Below the pieces are notes generated by a model. That model was not told the origin of the DNA and did not search any database. It saw only the letters and a program-made list of their open reading frames with translations. Below are positions 44,966 to 55,017 of a DNA stretch of 64,000 nt, one piece after another; within the stretch, counting starts at the first letter, position 1, and each line of letters opens with the position of its first letter. Source of the DNA: Cryobacterium glucosi (GTDB lineage: Bacteria > Actinomycetota > Actinomycetes > Actinomycetales > Microbacteriaceae); contig NZ_SOFS01000045.1 in NCBI RefSeq assembly GCF_004402235.1, positions 57,574-121,573 on the forward strand. The letters run 5' to 3'. The translations under genes were made by a program, and so were the position numbers.

Positions 44966-46453
44966 ATGACTGCCAGACGAGCACTCGTGACCGGGGCGAC
45001 CGGCTACATCGGCGGGCGGCTGGTTCCGCTCCTCCTCGACGCCGGATTCGAGGTGACCGTGCTCGTGCGCTCGCCGCAGAAGCTCACCGACGTCCCCTGG
45101 CGGGACCGGGTGGACATCCGGGTCGGCGACCTCGCAGACGCCGACGCCGTGGACGCGGCGTGCGCCGGGATCGACGTCGTCTACTACCTCGTGCACGCGA
45201 TGGGCAGTTCGGGCGACTTCGAGCAGGCCGAGGCACGGGCCGCCCGCACGGTGGCGTCGGCAGCTGCGGCGGCCGGCGTGTCGCGGATCGTCTACCTCGG
45301 CGGGCTGCACCCGGACACCGAGACCCTCTCCCGGCACCTGCGCTCCCGGGCCGAGGTCGGACGGATCCTGCTGGCCTCCGGCGTGCCGACCGCCGCCCTG
45401 CAGGCCGGCGTCGTGATCGGCAGCGGCTCGACGTCCTTCGAGATGATCCGGCACCTGACCGACGTGCTGCCGTACATGCCCGCACCGAAATGGGTACGCA
45501 ACAAGATCCAGCCGATCGCCGTGCGCGACGTGCTCTACTACCTCGTCGCCGCGGCGGACCTGCCAGACTCCGTCAACCGAACCTTCGATATCGGCGGTCC
45601 CGACGTGCTCCGCTACGGGCAGATGATGAACGGCTACGCCCTCGAGGCGGGACTTCGCCAGCGCCCGATCGCCTCATTGCCGGTGCTGACCCCGTGGCTC
45701 GCCTCGCAGTGGGTCAACCTCGTCACCCCGATCCCGCGCAACCTCGCCGTGCCGATCATCGCCTCCCTGCAGAACGACTGCGTGATGGGCGAACACGACA
45801 TCGACGGGTACATCCCCGTCCCCGACGGCGGTCTCACCGGGTACCGCACGGCCGTGCGGCTCGCGCTCGGGCGGATGCGCGACGGCGACGTCGAGACCAG
45901 CTGGCGGAACGCCTCGATCGAGGGGGCGAGCAGCAACCCGCTGCCGAGCGACCCGGAGTGGGCGGGGCACCTCGTCTACACCGACGTTCGTACGAAGCAC
46001 ACCCCCGCGGCGCCCGCCGAACTGTGGCGCATCATCGAGGGCATCGGCGGCGACAACGGCTGGTACTCATTCCCTCTCGCCTGGGCCGTGCGCGGCTGGG
46101 CGGACAAGCTCGTCGGCGGCGTCGGGCTCCGCCGTGGCCGGCGCGACGCGGAACGGCTGCACACCGGCGACGTGCTCGACTTCTGGCGGGTGGAGAGCCT
46201 CGAGCGCGGGCGTTTCCTCCGGCTCCGTGCCGAGATGCGGGTTCCCGGGCTGGCCTGGCTCGAGATGACCGCCGAACCGGCCGCGGACGGTGGCTCCGTC
46301 TACCGGCAGCGTGCCGTGTTCTTCCCACGCGGCCTCGGCGGCCGGCTCTACTGGTTCTCGATCCTGCCGTTCCACGGGATCATCTTCAGCGGGATGGCCA
46401 ACCGCATCACGGCCACGGCCGAAGCGACGTCTGCGCCCCAGCCCGCTCGCTAG
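44966..46453 (+). CDS. NAD(P)-binding SDR-like protein with DUF2867 domain
   Basis: A 495-residue protein. The N-terminal extended SDR/NmrA-like Rossmann domain (TGATGYIGGRLV, residues 9-20, and YYLVHAMG) occupies about 320 residues. The C-terminal DUF2867 domain includes WYSFPLAWAVRGWADKLVGG and ends with an LYWFSILPFHGIIFSGM hydrophobic stretch. It is probably a membrane-associated oxidoreductase or epimerase-like protein; the substrate is unknown. It is followed 9 bases later by the DUF2207 gene. Confidence 0.87.
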   Translation: MTARRALVTGATGYIGGRLVPLLLDAGFEVTVLVRSPQKLTDVPWRDRVDIRVGDLADADAVDAACAGIDVVYYLVHAMGSSGDFEQAEARAARTVASAAAAAGVSRIVYLGGLHPDTETLSRHLRSRAEVGRILLASGVPTAALQAGVVIGSGSTSFEMIRHLTDVLPYMPAPKWVRNKIQPIAVRDVLYYLVAAADLPDSVNRTFDIGGPDVLRYGQMMNGYALEAGLRQRPIASLPVLTPWLASQWVNLVTPIPRNLAVPIIASLQNDCVMGEHDIDGYIPVPDGGLTGYRTAVRLALGRMRDGDVETSWRNASIEGASSNPLPSDPEWAGHLVYTDVRTKHTPAAPAELWRIIEGIGGDNGWYSFPLAWAVRGWADKLVGGVGLRRGRRDAERLHTGDVLDFWRVESLERGRFLRLRAEMRVPGLAWLEMTAEPAADGGSVYRQRAVFFPRGLGGRLYWFSILPFHGIIFSGMANRITATAEATSAPQPAR

Positions 46454-46462
46454 AGTGGGGGC

Positions 46463-48346
46463 ATGCGCCGATTGGCTCGATCCCTGTTCGTCACCATCCT
46501 GGGCGCGTTCGCCCTCCTCACCCTGTCGGTGCCTGCGGCGGCCGTCGCGGCCGCGCCCCTGGGGCAGCCCGCCGTCTCCGTGCCCGGCGGCGTCGACGAC
46601 TTCAGCTTCGACTCGATGCACTCCGACTTCGTGCTCAGCCGGTCAGCGGACGGGCACTCCGCGTTGACGACGACGGAGACCATCGTCGCCCGGTTCCCGG
46701 ACTTCGATCAGAACCACGGCATCCGTCGGTCGATCCCGAGCCACTACGACGGGCATCCGACCGGGATCGACCTTGTGAGCCTCACCGACGAGAACGGTGC
46801 CCCGCGGCCGAGCGACACGAGCGAGAGCGACGCCGGCGACTTCTTCATCGTGACGAGCGCAGCCGACGGCTACGTGCACGGCGCGCAGACCTATGTGATC
46901 ACATACACGCAGCGTGACGTGACCCTCGTTCCGACGGATGCGCAGGATGAGGAGTTCTACTGGGAGGTCAACGGAACCGGCTGGGCCCAGCCCTTCGGCT
47001 CCGTCTCCGCGACGCTCACGGTCGACCCTGAGCTCACCGGCCGGCTGACCGGCCAGGCCAGGTGCCTCCAGGGATCGACGAATTCCTCGGCCGACTGCTC
47101 CGAGATCAGCACGGATTCGAGTGCGGCGGCGACGACCGGAACCCGGATCAGCGCGAGCAGCGGCAGCCTTGCCGCCCATGAGGGACTCACCCTGGTCGTC
47201 GGCTTCACCCCGGGTACCTTCGTGCCGAGGGACAACTCGTTCTTCGCGAGCCCGATCCCCGCCGTCGGCCTCGCCGGTGCCGTGCTCGCGCTCGTCTGCG
47301 CCGCCCTCGCGATCGCCCTGCGGGCGACCCGCTGGCGCAATGCGCCCGGCCGGCCCACGATCATCGCCGAATACCTGCCGCCGAAGGGTGTCAACCTGCT
47401 CCAGGCCGGCGAGGTGACCCGCACGTCCACGAAGGCCATCACCGCCCAGTTCCTGCAGTTCGCCGTGCGCGGCAACGTGCGGGTGCTCGAAGGCTCCGGG
47501 CCCAAGCACTACCTGCTCGAGCTGCGGGACACCCGGGGCGTCGACGCGACGGAGCTCTCCATGCTCGGCCACCTCTTTCCCGGGCTCAAACCGGGCACCC
47601 AGCGCGACCTCAAGAAGAAGAGCACCAGCCTCACCACCGCGCTTCAGGGCGAACTGCGGGCGACCCGCCGGGCGGCGATCCCCACCGGTTTCCGTGAGAA
47701 GAAGGGCGGGTCCCTGCGTTCCGCGCTGCTCGGCCTCTCCGTTGTCGGCGGCCTCGTCGCCGTTCTCGGCGGCGTCGTCGGTCTCGCGCTCGAGATCGGC
47801 GGGGCGTGGCCGTTCCTCGTCCTCCTCGCCGGGCTGATCGGCGCCATCACGACCGTGTCACTCGCGTCGAGCATCCGCCCGCTCACCGCAGCAGGGGCGG
47901 AACTGCGCGATTACCTCGAAGGAGTCAGGTTGTACATCGGAGTCGCCGAGACCGACAGGTTGCGGGTGCTGCAGAGCCCCCAGGGCGCCCTGCGCTCGCC
48001 GTACCGCCCGGAGCCGGGGAGCCCGGAAATGATGGTCGACCCCGGGCAGCCGTTGCAGGTCCTCAAGCTCTACGAGCGCCTGTTGCCGTTCGCCGTGCTG
48101 TTCGGGCAGGAGAAGGACTGGTCGGCCGTGCTCGGTGAGTACTACGCGCAGAGCCGGTCCCAGCCGGACTGGTACTACGGCACCGGTGCGTTCAACGCCG
48201 GGTTCTTCGCGGCGAGCCTGAGCGGCTTCGCGAGCTCGACGACGTCGGCGTGGTCGGGCACCGCGTCCAGCTCCTCGAGTTCCGGGTTCGGCGGCGGCGG
48301 GTCCGTCGGCGGCGGAGGCGGCGGCGGCGGGGGAGGGGGCGTCTGA
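46463..48346 (+). CDS. DUF2207 membrane protein with poly-glycine tail
   Basis: A 627-residue protein with an N-terminal signal peptide (about 1-35), an extracytoplasmic DUF2207 beta domain (to about 260), a transmembrane segment near 265-288, a cytoplasmic region, and two more hydrophobic segments near 410-470. The last 20 residues are almost all glycine, a feature of this family. The role is unknown, probably envelope-linked. The stop overlaps the next start (TGATG). Confidence 0.88.
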   Translation: MRRLARSLFVTILGAFALLTLSVPAAAVAAAPLGQPAVSVPGGVDDFSFDSMHSDFVLSRSADGHSALTTTETIVARFPDFDQNHGIRRSIPSHYDGHPTGIDLVSLTDENGAPRPSDTSESDAGDFFIVTSAADGYVHGAQTYVITYTQRDVTLVPTDAQDEEFYWEVNGTGWAQPFGSVSATLTVDPELTGRLTGQARCLQGSTNSSADCSEISTDSSAAATTGTRISASSGSLAAHEGLTLVVGFTPGTFVPRDNSFFASPIPAVGLAGAVLALVCAALAIALRATRWRNAPGRPTIIAEYLPPKGVNLLQAGEVTRTSTKAITAQFLQFAVRGNVRVLEGSGPKHYLLELRDTRGVDATELSMLGHLFPGLKPGTQRDLKKKSTSLTTALQGELRATRRAAIPTGFREKKGGSLRSALLGLSVVGGLVAVLGGVVGLALEIGGAWPFLVLLAGLIGAITTVSLASSIRPLTAAGAELRDYLEGVRLYIGVAETDRLRVLQSPQGALRSPYRPEPGSPEMMVDPGQPLQVLKLYERLLPFAVLFGQEKDWSAVLGEYYAQSRSQPDWYYGTGAFNAGFFAASLSGFASSTTSAWSGTASSSSSSGFGGGGSVGGGGGGGGGGGV

Positions 48347-48675
48347 TGGGCACCCCGGTCGCACCCACCTTTTCCCGGGCAGCTCTCGCGCCCGGCCTGC
48401 TCGGCGCCATCGCCCTGCTTGCCGGTCTCGCCCTGATCGACGCCGACAGTTTCATCATCATCCGGTACACCGTCAGCATCCTCGCCCTCATCCTCTGCGT
48501 CTTCGCCGTGCAGGGGAAGGCCTGGTGGTGGCTCATCGGCCTCGCCCCCATCGCCGTGCTGTGGAACCCGATCTTCGTGATCGGGTTGAACGGGCAAGGC
48601 TGGGTGGCCGCACAGTATGTCGCGGCGCTGCTCTTCATCGTCGTCGGGGTGCGCGTCAAGGTCCCCGTGCACTGA
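48346..48675 (+). CDS. Small four-helix membrane protein (DUF6804-like)
   Basis: A 109-residue protein with about four hydrophobic segments. RYTVSILALILCVFAVQGKAWWW and LIGLAPIAVLWNPIFVI resemble the small DUF6804-type membrane proteins, an identification from memory. The function is unknown. It shares one base with the DUF2207 stop, so it is translationally coupled and may work with it. Confidence 0.75.
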   Translation: MGTPVAPTFSRAALAPGLLGAIALLAGLALIDADSFIIIRYTVSILALILCVFAVQGKAWWWLIGLAPIAVLWNPIFVIGLNGQGWVAAQYVAALLFIVVGVRVKVPVH

Positions 48676-48901
48676 GCGTCGTGCGGGGTGTGTCATCGGG
48701 CGGATGCGCGGGCGTAGACTACAGGTGCGTCGAAACCCGGTCGTCGTCTCGACCTCCCCGGTGTAGTACCGAAGCGGTCTGCAGCACAATCGTTTCGTTG
48801 GCTCGGCCCGGTTCTTTCGATTGATCGCTCTGGTGTCCACGGATGCCGCACGACGTCGCGCGTGGATCACGCTGCCACAGCCGCTGTGAAGTTGGAGAAG
48901 A

Positions 48902-51082
48902 ATGGCATACACCCGCCACCAGGCCCCAGGCTCGAACAACCATGCCCCGGCCGGAGGCCGCGCCAGGCAGCGCGCACGCTCGAGGGACGACGACGCCCCG
49001 ATCATCCCGATCCTCGCCCGCAAGGTGCGCGAGGTCGAGGCCAAGGCCCAGTCGGGCACCAAGCTCGGGCCGACGAACCGCACGAAGTACCAGGTCATCG
49101 CGCTCCTGATGCGCGAGGAACGCGCCAGGGTCAAGGGCGACCGCGAACTGACCGACGCGAACAGGGCAGAGCTGCTCAAACGCCTCGACGGCATCGCGCA
49201 GATCCTCGCGAAGACCGCGGCCCGCGACACGAGCCTGATCACCCTCCTCGAACCCGACGCCGGAGTGTCGACCGTCGCACAGCGCTTCCGCCGCGACTGG
49301 CTCCTCGAATCCGGGGCGGACCTGAGCCCGGACGAACTGATCATCACCCGCGAGCCCGAGGTCAAGCCCGATGAGCCGGAGAACCAGGTCGTCCCGCAGT
49401 CCGTGCGGGCGCGCCAGCTCGCGAACCCCTTCCTCGCCCCCGATTTCAGCGCCGTCCAGGCCGCTCCCGTCATCTCCGGGCGCCGCCTCGCCAACTGGGA
49501 ACTGATCGGCCCGCTCTTCAAGTCCTTCGAATACGGCTCAGGCGGCCAGGCCGCGAGCATGGACCTGCCGGAGGCGCCCGTCATCGACCGGCTCTCCCCG
49601 CCCGGCATGGAACTCATGCGGCACCAGTCCCGCTTCATCGAGAGCGCACGGCTCGGCCATCGCAGTTACCTGCTCGCCGATGAGCCTGGTCTCGGCAAGA
49701 CCGCGCAGAGCCTGCTCGCGGCATCCGTCGCCGGCGCGTACCCGCTGCTCGCCATCGTGCCCAACGTCGTCAAGATGAACTGGGTGCGCGAGGTCGAGAT
49801 GTGGACGCCGCAGCGCCGGGCGACCGTCATCCACGGCGACGGCGACACCCTCGACGCCTTCGCCGACGTCGTCATCGTGAACTACGACGTGCTCGACCGG
49901 CACAGGGCCTGGCTCGGTACCCTCGGCTTCAAGGGCATGGTCGTCGATGAGGCGCACTTCATCAAGAACCTGCAGTCGCAGCGCTCCCGCCACGTACTCG
50001 CCCTCGCCGAGCAGATCCGCCGCCGCACCCCCGGCGGCAACCCGCTGCTGATGGCCCTGACCGGCACCCCCCTGATCAACGACGTCGACGACTTCCGCGC
50101 CATCTGGCAGTTCCTCGGCTGGATCGACGGCGACAAGCCGACTGCGAAGCTGATGGCCCGGCTCGAGGCCACCGGCCTCACCCCGGCGGATGCCGGTTTC
50201 TACTCCGAAGCCAGGGCCGCGGTCATCGACATGGGTATCGTGCGCCGCCGCAAGGTCGACGTCGCGACGGACCTGCCCGCCAAGCGCATCGCCGACCTGC
50301 CGGTCGAGCTCGACGACGACCTCGGGCGCTCGATCCGCCAGGCCGAACGGGAACTCGCAGCCCGTCTCGTCACTCGGTACCACGGCCTCGTGTCCGCGCG
50401 CCATCCCGGCCGCACGGCGCCCAGCCTCGACGGAGCCCAGCGGGCCGCATTCATCCGCGCGGTCGCCCACGCCGAGCTCGAGGAGTCCAAGGGCCAGACG
50501 ACGGGCGAGAACGTGTTCACCATGGTGCGCAAGATCGGCCAGGCCAAGGCCGGGCTCGCCGCAGACTACGCCGTGCAGCTCGCGCACTCGGTCGGCAAGG
50601 TCGTGTTCTTCGCCAAGCACATCGACGTCATGGACACCGCTGAGCAGATCTTCGCCAAGCGCGGCATGCGCTCCGTCTCCCTCAGGGGCGACCAGACCGC
50701 GCTCGCCCGCCAGGCCGCGATCGACTCGTTCAACAACGACCCGGGTGTCGCCGTCGTCGTCTGCTCGCTCAGCGCCGCCGGCGTCGGGGTCAACCTGCAG
50801 GCGGCCTCGAACGTCGTGCTCGCCGAGCTCAGCTGGACGGCCGCGGAGCAGACCCAGGCCATCGACCGGGTGCACCGCATCGGCCAGTCGGAACCGGTCA
50901 CCGCGTGGCGGATCATCGCCGCGCACACGATCGACGCGCGCATCGCCGAACTGATCGGCAGCAAGCAGGGTCTCGCGGCCCGCGCGCTCGACGGGGTCGA
51001 GGGCGAGGCCTCGTCCGAGGACTCGATCCAGGCCAGCGCCCTCGTGTTCCTGCTCACCCAGGCACTCGACGGGGAGCTGTAG
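48902..51082 (+). CDS. SNF2-family (SMARCAL1-like) DNA translocase
   Basis: A 726-residue SWI2/SNF2 ATPase. A charged N-terminal region of about 230 residues precedes motif I ADEPGLGKTAQS (about 258), VVDEAHFIKN (motif II), LTGTPLIND (III) and the C-terminal motif VI TQAIDRVHRIGQSEP. Such proteins move on DNA in repair or fork remodelling. The ATG at 48902 follows TTGGAGAAGA. The 226-base gap upstream has a TAGACT-like -10 near 48714, suggesting a long leader. Confidence 0.92.
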   Translation: MAYTRHQAPGSNNHAPAGGRARQRARSRDDDAPIIPILARKVREVEAKAQSGTKLGPTNRTKYQVIALLMREERARVKGDRELTDANRAELLKRLDGIAQILAKTAARDTSLITLLEPDAGVSTVAQRFRRDWLLESGADLSPDELIITREPEVKPDEPENQVVPQSVRARQLANPFLAPDFSAVQAAPVISGRRLANWELIGPLFKSFEYGSGGQAASMDLPEAPVIDRLSPPGMELMRHQSRFIESARLGHRSYLLADEPGLGKTAQSLLAASVAGAYPLLAIVPNVVKMNWVREVEMWTPQRRATVIHGDGDTLDAFADVVIVNYDVLDRHRAWLGTLGFKGMVVDEAHFIKNLQSQRSRHVLALAEQIRRRTPGGNPLLMALTGTPLINDVDDFRAIWQFLGWIDGDKPTAKLMARLEATGLTPADAGFYSEARAAVIDMGIVRRRKVDVATDLPAKRIADLPVELDDDLGRSIRQAERELAARLVTRYHGLVSARHPGRTAPSLDGAQRAAFIRAVAHAELEESKGQTTGENVFTMVRKIGQAKAGLAADYAVQLAHSVGKVVFFAKHIDVMDTAEQIFAKRGMRSVSLRGDQTALARQAAIDSFNNDPGVAVVVCSLSAAGVGVNLQAASNVVLAELSWTAAEQTQAIDRVHRIGQSEPVTAWRIIAAHTIDARIAELIGSKQGLAARALDGVEGEASSEDSIQASALVFLLTQALDGEL

Positions 51083-51188
51083 CCCGCACTCCCCGGCGCG
51101 GATTTGAGTCTGGCCCCGATTCGGGACCATCATTAGGGGTTGGTGCAGGCGCCGACATGAGTACTTGAGCATGAAGGAGCAGTCACAG

Positions 51189-52217
<1,029 letters not shown>

Positions 52218-52244
52218 ATCCGGCACCATCACCCGATCGCATCC

Positions 52245-52335
52245 CTGAGGGGTCGCAGATCGACCTTCGCAGCACACGGGAAGGTCGAATTGCGACCCCT
52301 CAGCGTGTTACAAGGTCGATTTGCGACCCCTCAGC
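52245..52335. terminator. Three-armed dyad between pfkA and mycoredoxin genes
   Basis: Arm 52245-52268 pairs with 52280-52303 at 22 of 24 positions; a third copy of the right arm (52311-52335) allows a second, exclusive hairpin. The arm sequence CTGAGGGGTCGCA is related to the dyads at 23128 and 29826. Convergent genes lie on both sides. Confidence 0.8.
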
Positions 52336-52358
52336 TGGTGGAACCGGGGAGGAGAGGG

Positions 52359-52613
52359 TCAGGCGAGTTTGGCCTGGACCTGCGCGAGCGAGGGGTTGGT
52401 CGCGCTCGACCCGTCCGGGAACAGGACCGTCGGCACGGTGCGGTTTCCACCGTTCAGGCTCATCACGAGCTCACTCGTGCCGTCGACTTCTTCGACGTTG
52501 ACCTCGGTGTAGCCGACGCCGGCCTTGTCCAGCTGGGACTTCAGCCGGGAGCAATAGCCGCACCAGTTGGTCGTGAACATGGTGATGGTGCCCGATTCGG
52601 GAACGAAATTCAT
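52359..52613 (-). CDS. mrx1: Mycoredoxin (glutaredoxin-like, mycothiol-dependent)
   Basis: An 84-residue thioredoxin-fold redox protein. It has the active site TNWCGYCSRLK, NGGNRTVPTV (cis-Pro loop) and PDGSSATNPS, the signature of actinobacterial mycoredoxin-1, which reduces mycothiol mixed disulfides. In mycobacteria this gene lies between nudC and uvrD2; here it is about 8 kb away. It is divergent from the Nudix gene. Confidence 0.94.
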   Translation of the reverse strand: MNFVPESGTITMFTTNWCGYCSRLKSQLDKAGVGYTEVNVEEVDGTSELVMSLNGGNRTVPTVLFPDGSSATNPSLAQVQAKLA

Positions 52614-52651
52614 AGGCGCAGCCTAACAAACCCCGCCGTTAAGCTGGGTCC

Positions 52652-53125
52652 ATGACCCTGCCCCAGGTGTGCGTGTGCTACCTCACCCGCGAATTGCCCG
52701 CCGGAGGCACCCAGGTGCTCCTCGGCCGGAAGAAGAAGGGCCTCGGCCTCGGCAACATCGTCGGCCTCGGCGGCAAGCTCGAACCCGGTGAAACCGCGGT
52801 GGATGCCGCGGTGCGCGAAATCGAGGAGGAGTCCGGACTCTCCGTCGCGGCATCCGCTCTCACCGCCCTCGGGGTGCTGACCTACCTGTTCCCGCACCGG
52901 GAGGCATGGAGCCAGGAATCGTCCGTCTTCGTATGCAGCGACTGGAGCGGCACTCCCCGGGAATCGGACGAACTCAACCCGGTCTGGTTCGACGTCGCAG
53001 CGCTGCCCCTCGACGAGATGTGGGACGATGCCAGGCACTGGCTGCCTGGCGTGCTCGCTGGCGTGCCCGTGCGCCGCACGTTCACCTTCGGCGCGGACCT
53101 GGCGACGGTGGTCGCGAGCAGCTGA
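52652..53125 (+). CDS. MutT/MTH1-like Nudix hydrolase
   Basis: A 157-residue Nudix enzyme, box GGKLEPGETAVDAAVREIEEESG at about 49-71, with the KKKGLGLGNIVGLGGK segment resembling MTH1-type 8-oxo-dGTP/purine nucleotide diphosphatases. It probably cleanses oxidised nucleotides. ATG start. Confidence 0.9.
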   Translation: MTLPQVCVCYLTRELPAGGTQVLLGRKKKGLGLGNIVGLGGKLEPGETAVDAAVREIEEESGLSVAASALTALGVLTYLFPHREAWSQESSVFVCSDWSGTPRESDELNPVWFDVAALPLDEMWDDARHWLPGVLAGVPVRRTFTFGADLATVVASS

Positions 53126-53276
53126 GCGGGCAGCCGGGCGGGCGGCTGGGCGGGCAGGGGCCGCCGGTGAACGGCGTCTGAACGCGAGCAGTATTCCCGC
53201 TGAATTGACCTGACCTCCCGGGAGTGTCAGGATCGTTAGGTCGCTTGTCCGTCCGGCGTCCGGGAAGCAGCGCGGA

Positions 53277-53302
53277 TTCGGCTGCACCCTGTTGCAGCCG
53301 AA
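53277..53302 (+). other. Hairpin in the pit leader
   Basis: Perfect 10-bp stem 53277-53286 with 53293-53302, 14 bases upstream of the pit start. It may limit or regulate translation initiation; no regulator is evident. Confidence 0.55.
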
Positions 53303-53316
53303 CAAGAAAGCCTCCG

Positions 53317-54507
53317 GTGGATCTCACCCTGATCGTCGCGCTCGTCATTGCGCTGTCCCTCGTCTTCGACTTCACCAACGGCTTCCACGACACCGCGAAC
53401 GCGATGGCGACGCCCATCGCGACCGGGGCGATGCGGCCAAAGGTCGCCGTCGGCCTCGCAGCCGTGCTCAACCTCGTCGGCGCATTCCTCTCCACCGAGG
53501 TCGCGAAGACCGTGTCGGGGGGCATCATCCGCGAGGGCAACGGCGGGGTGCAGATCACGCCGCAGATCATCTTTGCCGGGCTCATCGGCGCGATCGTCTG
53601 GAACCTGATCACCTGGCTCCGCGGCCTGCCGTCGAGCTCGAGCCACGCACTCTTCGGCGGCCTGATCGGCGCGGCCATCATCGGCATCGGCGTCCAGTCG
53701 GTCGACTTCACCGTCGTCTTCGCGAAGGTGATCCTGCCCGCCCTGATCGCACCGGTCACGGTCGGTGTCGTCGCGCTCGTCGCGACCAGGCTCGCCTACT
53801 TCATCACGCGTCGTGACGCAGGCAAGGCGGACGGCCGGGGTGGCTTCCGGTACGCGCAGATCTTCTCGTCCTCCCTCGTCGCCCTCGCCCACGGCACCAA
53901 TGACGCGCAGAAGACGATGGGCGTGATCACGCTGACCCTCATCGCCGGCGGATTCCAGGCGGTCGGCAGCGGCCCGCAGTGGTGGGTCATCTGCACGTGC
54001 GCGCTCGCCATCGCGATCGGCACGTACACCGGCGGCTGGCGGATCATCCTCACGATGGGCAGGGGACTCACCGACGTCAAGCCCGCCCAGGGCTTCGCCG
54101 CGGAGACGAGCACGGCCGCGACGATCCTCGCCTCGAGCCACCTCGGCTTCGCGCTTTCGACCACCCAGGTCGCCTCCGGCTCCGTCATCGGTTCCGGCCT
54201 CGGCCGCCGCGGGGCGACCGTGCGCTGGGGTATGGCCGGCCAGATCGCGCTCGGCTGGCTGCTGACCCTGCCCGCCTCCGCGGTCATGGGCGCGTTCGCC
54301 GCAGGCTTCACCCTGCTCGGGCCGATCGGGCTCGTCATCGACCTGGTCCTCGGCTCGGTCATCGTCGCCCTGCTGTTCCGGCAGTCGCGGCGCACCCGCA
54401 TCACCCACGACAACCTCCACGACATCGACGACGCCGCCCTCGTCGTGAAGATCAAGAAGACGCCCAGGCGAATCGCGCGCCGCGACCGGAAGAAGGTATC
54501 GCTGTGA
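53317..54507 (+). CDS. pit: Low-affinity inorganic phosphate transporter (PiT family)
   Basis: A 396-residue cation-coupled phosphate permease with about ten transmembrane segments. The two PiT signatures are present: FDFTNGFHDTANAMA near residue 17 and ALAHGTNDAQKTMG near residue 193. GTG at 53317 is chosen; the upstream extension is soluble and unconserved. The ribosome site is weak and a hairpin precedes it. The stop overlaps the next gene (GTGA). Confidence 0.95.
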   Translation: MDLTLIVALVIALSLVFDFTNGFHDTANAMATPIATGAMRPKVAVGLAAVLNLVGAFLSTEVAKTVSGGIIREGNGGVQITPQIIFAGLIGAIVWNLITWLRGLPSSSSHALFGGLIGAAIIGIGVQSVDFTVVFAKVILPALIAPVTVGVVALVATRLAYFITRRDAGKADGRGGFRYAQIFSSSLVALAHGTNDAQKTMGVITLTLIAGGFQAVGSGPQWWVICTCALAIAIGTYTGGWRIILTMGRGLTDVKPAQGFAAETSTAATILASSHLGFALSTTQVASGSVIGSGLGRRGATVRWGMAGQIALGWLLTLPASAVMGAFAAGFTLLGPIGLVIDLVLGSVIVALLFRQSRRTRITHDNLHDIDDAALVVKIKKTPRRIARRDRKKVSL

Positions 54508-54836
54508 TCGACTGGGGCGCATTCTTCGTCGTCGCCGGGGCTTCGCTCCTCTCGTCGACCCTCGTCGTGAGCCTGTACTCCCTCGGACTCCGGCTGCTGA
54601 CGAGTGCCGGCCGCGCGCTCGTGGTGGATCCGGCGTCCTTCACCGGCGCGATCACGGTGCTCACGCCCAAGCGGGCGGCCAAAGAGGCCAAGCGGCGGCG
54701 CAAATCGGCGACCGCGAACCCGCTGACCGTGTTCCAGAAGCGCCTCGCGCTCGTCGGAGCCTATGCCTGCTTCTCGGTCAGCGTCGCGGCCGTGCTGTAC
54801 GGCGTCTACCTGATCGTGCCCGCGCTGCACCGCTGA
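54504..54836 (+). CDS. Small two-helix membrane protein coupled to pit
   Basis: A 110-residue protein with a hydrophobic N-terminal segment (about 5-28), a basic middle (KRAAKEAKRRRKS) and a second hydrophobic segment (about 82-106). The function is unknown; the 4-base overlap suggests a PiT accessory protein. GTG start. Confidence 0.8.
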   Translation: MIDWGAFFVVAGASLLSSTLVVSLYSLGLRLLTSAGRALVVDPASFTGAITVLTPKRAAKEAKRRRKSATANPLTVFQKRLALVGAYACFSVSVAAVLYGVYLIVPALHR

Positions 54837-54916
54837 CCGGATGTCGCACGCACGGTCCGCGTGACCGGTCGCGCGTGCTCGGAGCGGCTCCCCGGTCGGG
54901 GCTCAGGCTCGGTTAT

Positions 54917-54983
54917 GTCGGAGAATTTCGCGACCCGCGGCATCCGCTGCCCGGGGATGCGGCGTGTCGCGAAAAACTCCGAC
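54917..54983. terminator. Dyad between the pit accessory gene and the uracil permease
   Basis: Arms 54917-54934 and 54966-54983 pair at 16 of 18 positions; an inner GGCATCC/GGATGCG stem adds pairing. Convergent genes lie on both sides. Probable bidirectional terminator. Confidence 0.72.
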
Positions 54984-55017
54984 GTTGCGTCGAACGACGG
55001 TGTCGCGGGTCAGCGGG

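Noticed and set aside
48676..48901. Possible tRNA or riboswitch in the leader of the SNF2 gene
   Set aside because: No cloverleaf or known riboswitch core could be drawn; only a promoter-like TAGACT was seen.
53277..53302. Terminator of the Nudix gene
   Set aside because: The hairpin is 150 bases past that gene, has no T-run and sits just upstream of the pit start, so a leader role fits better.
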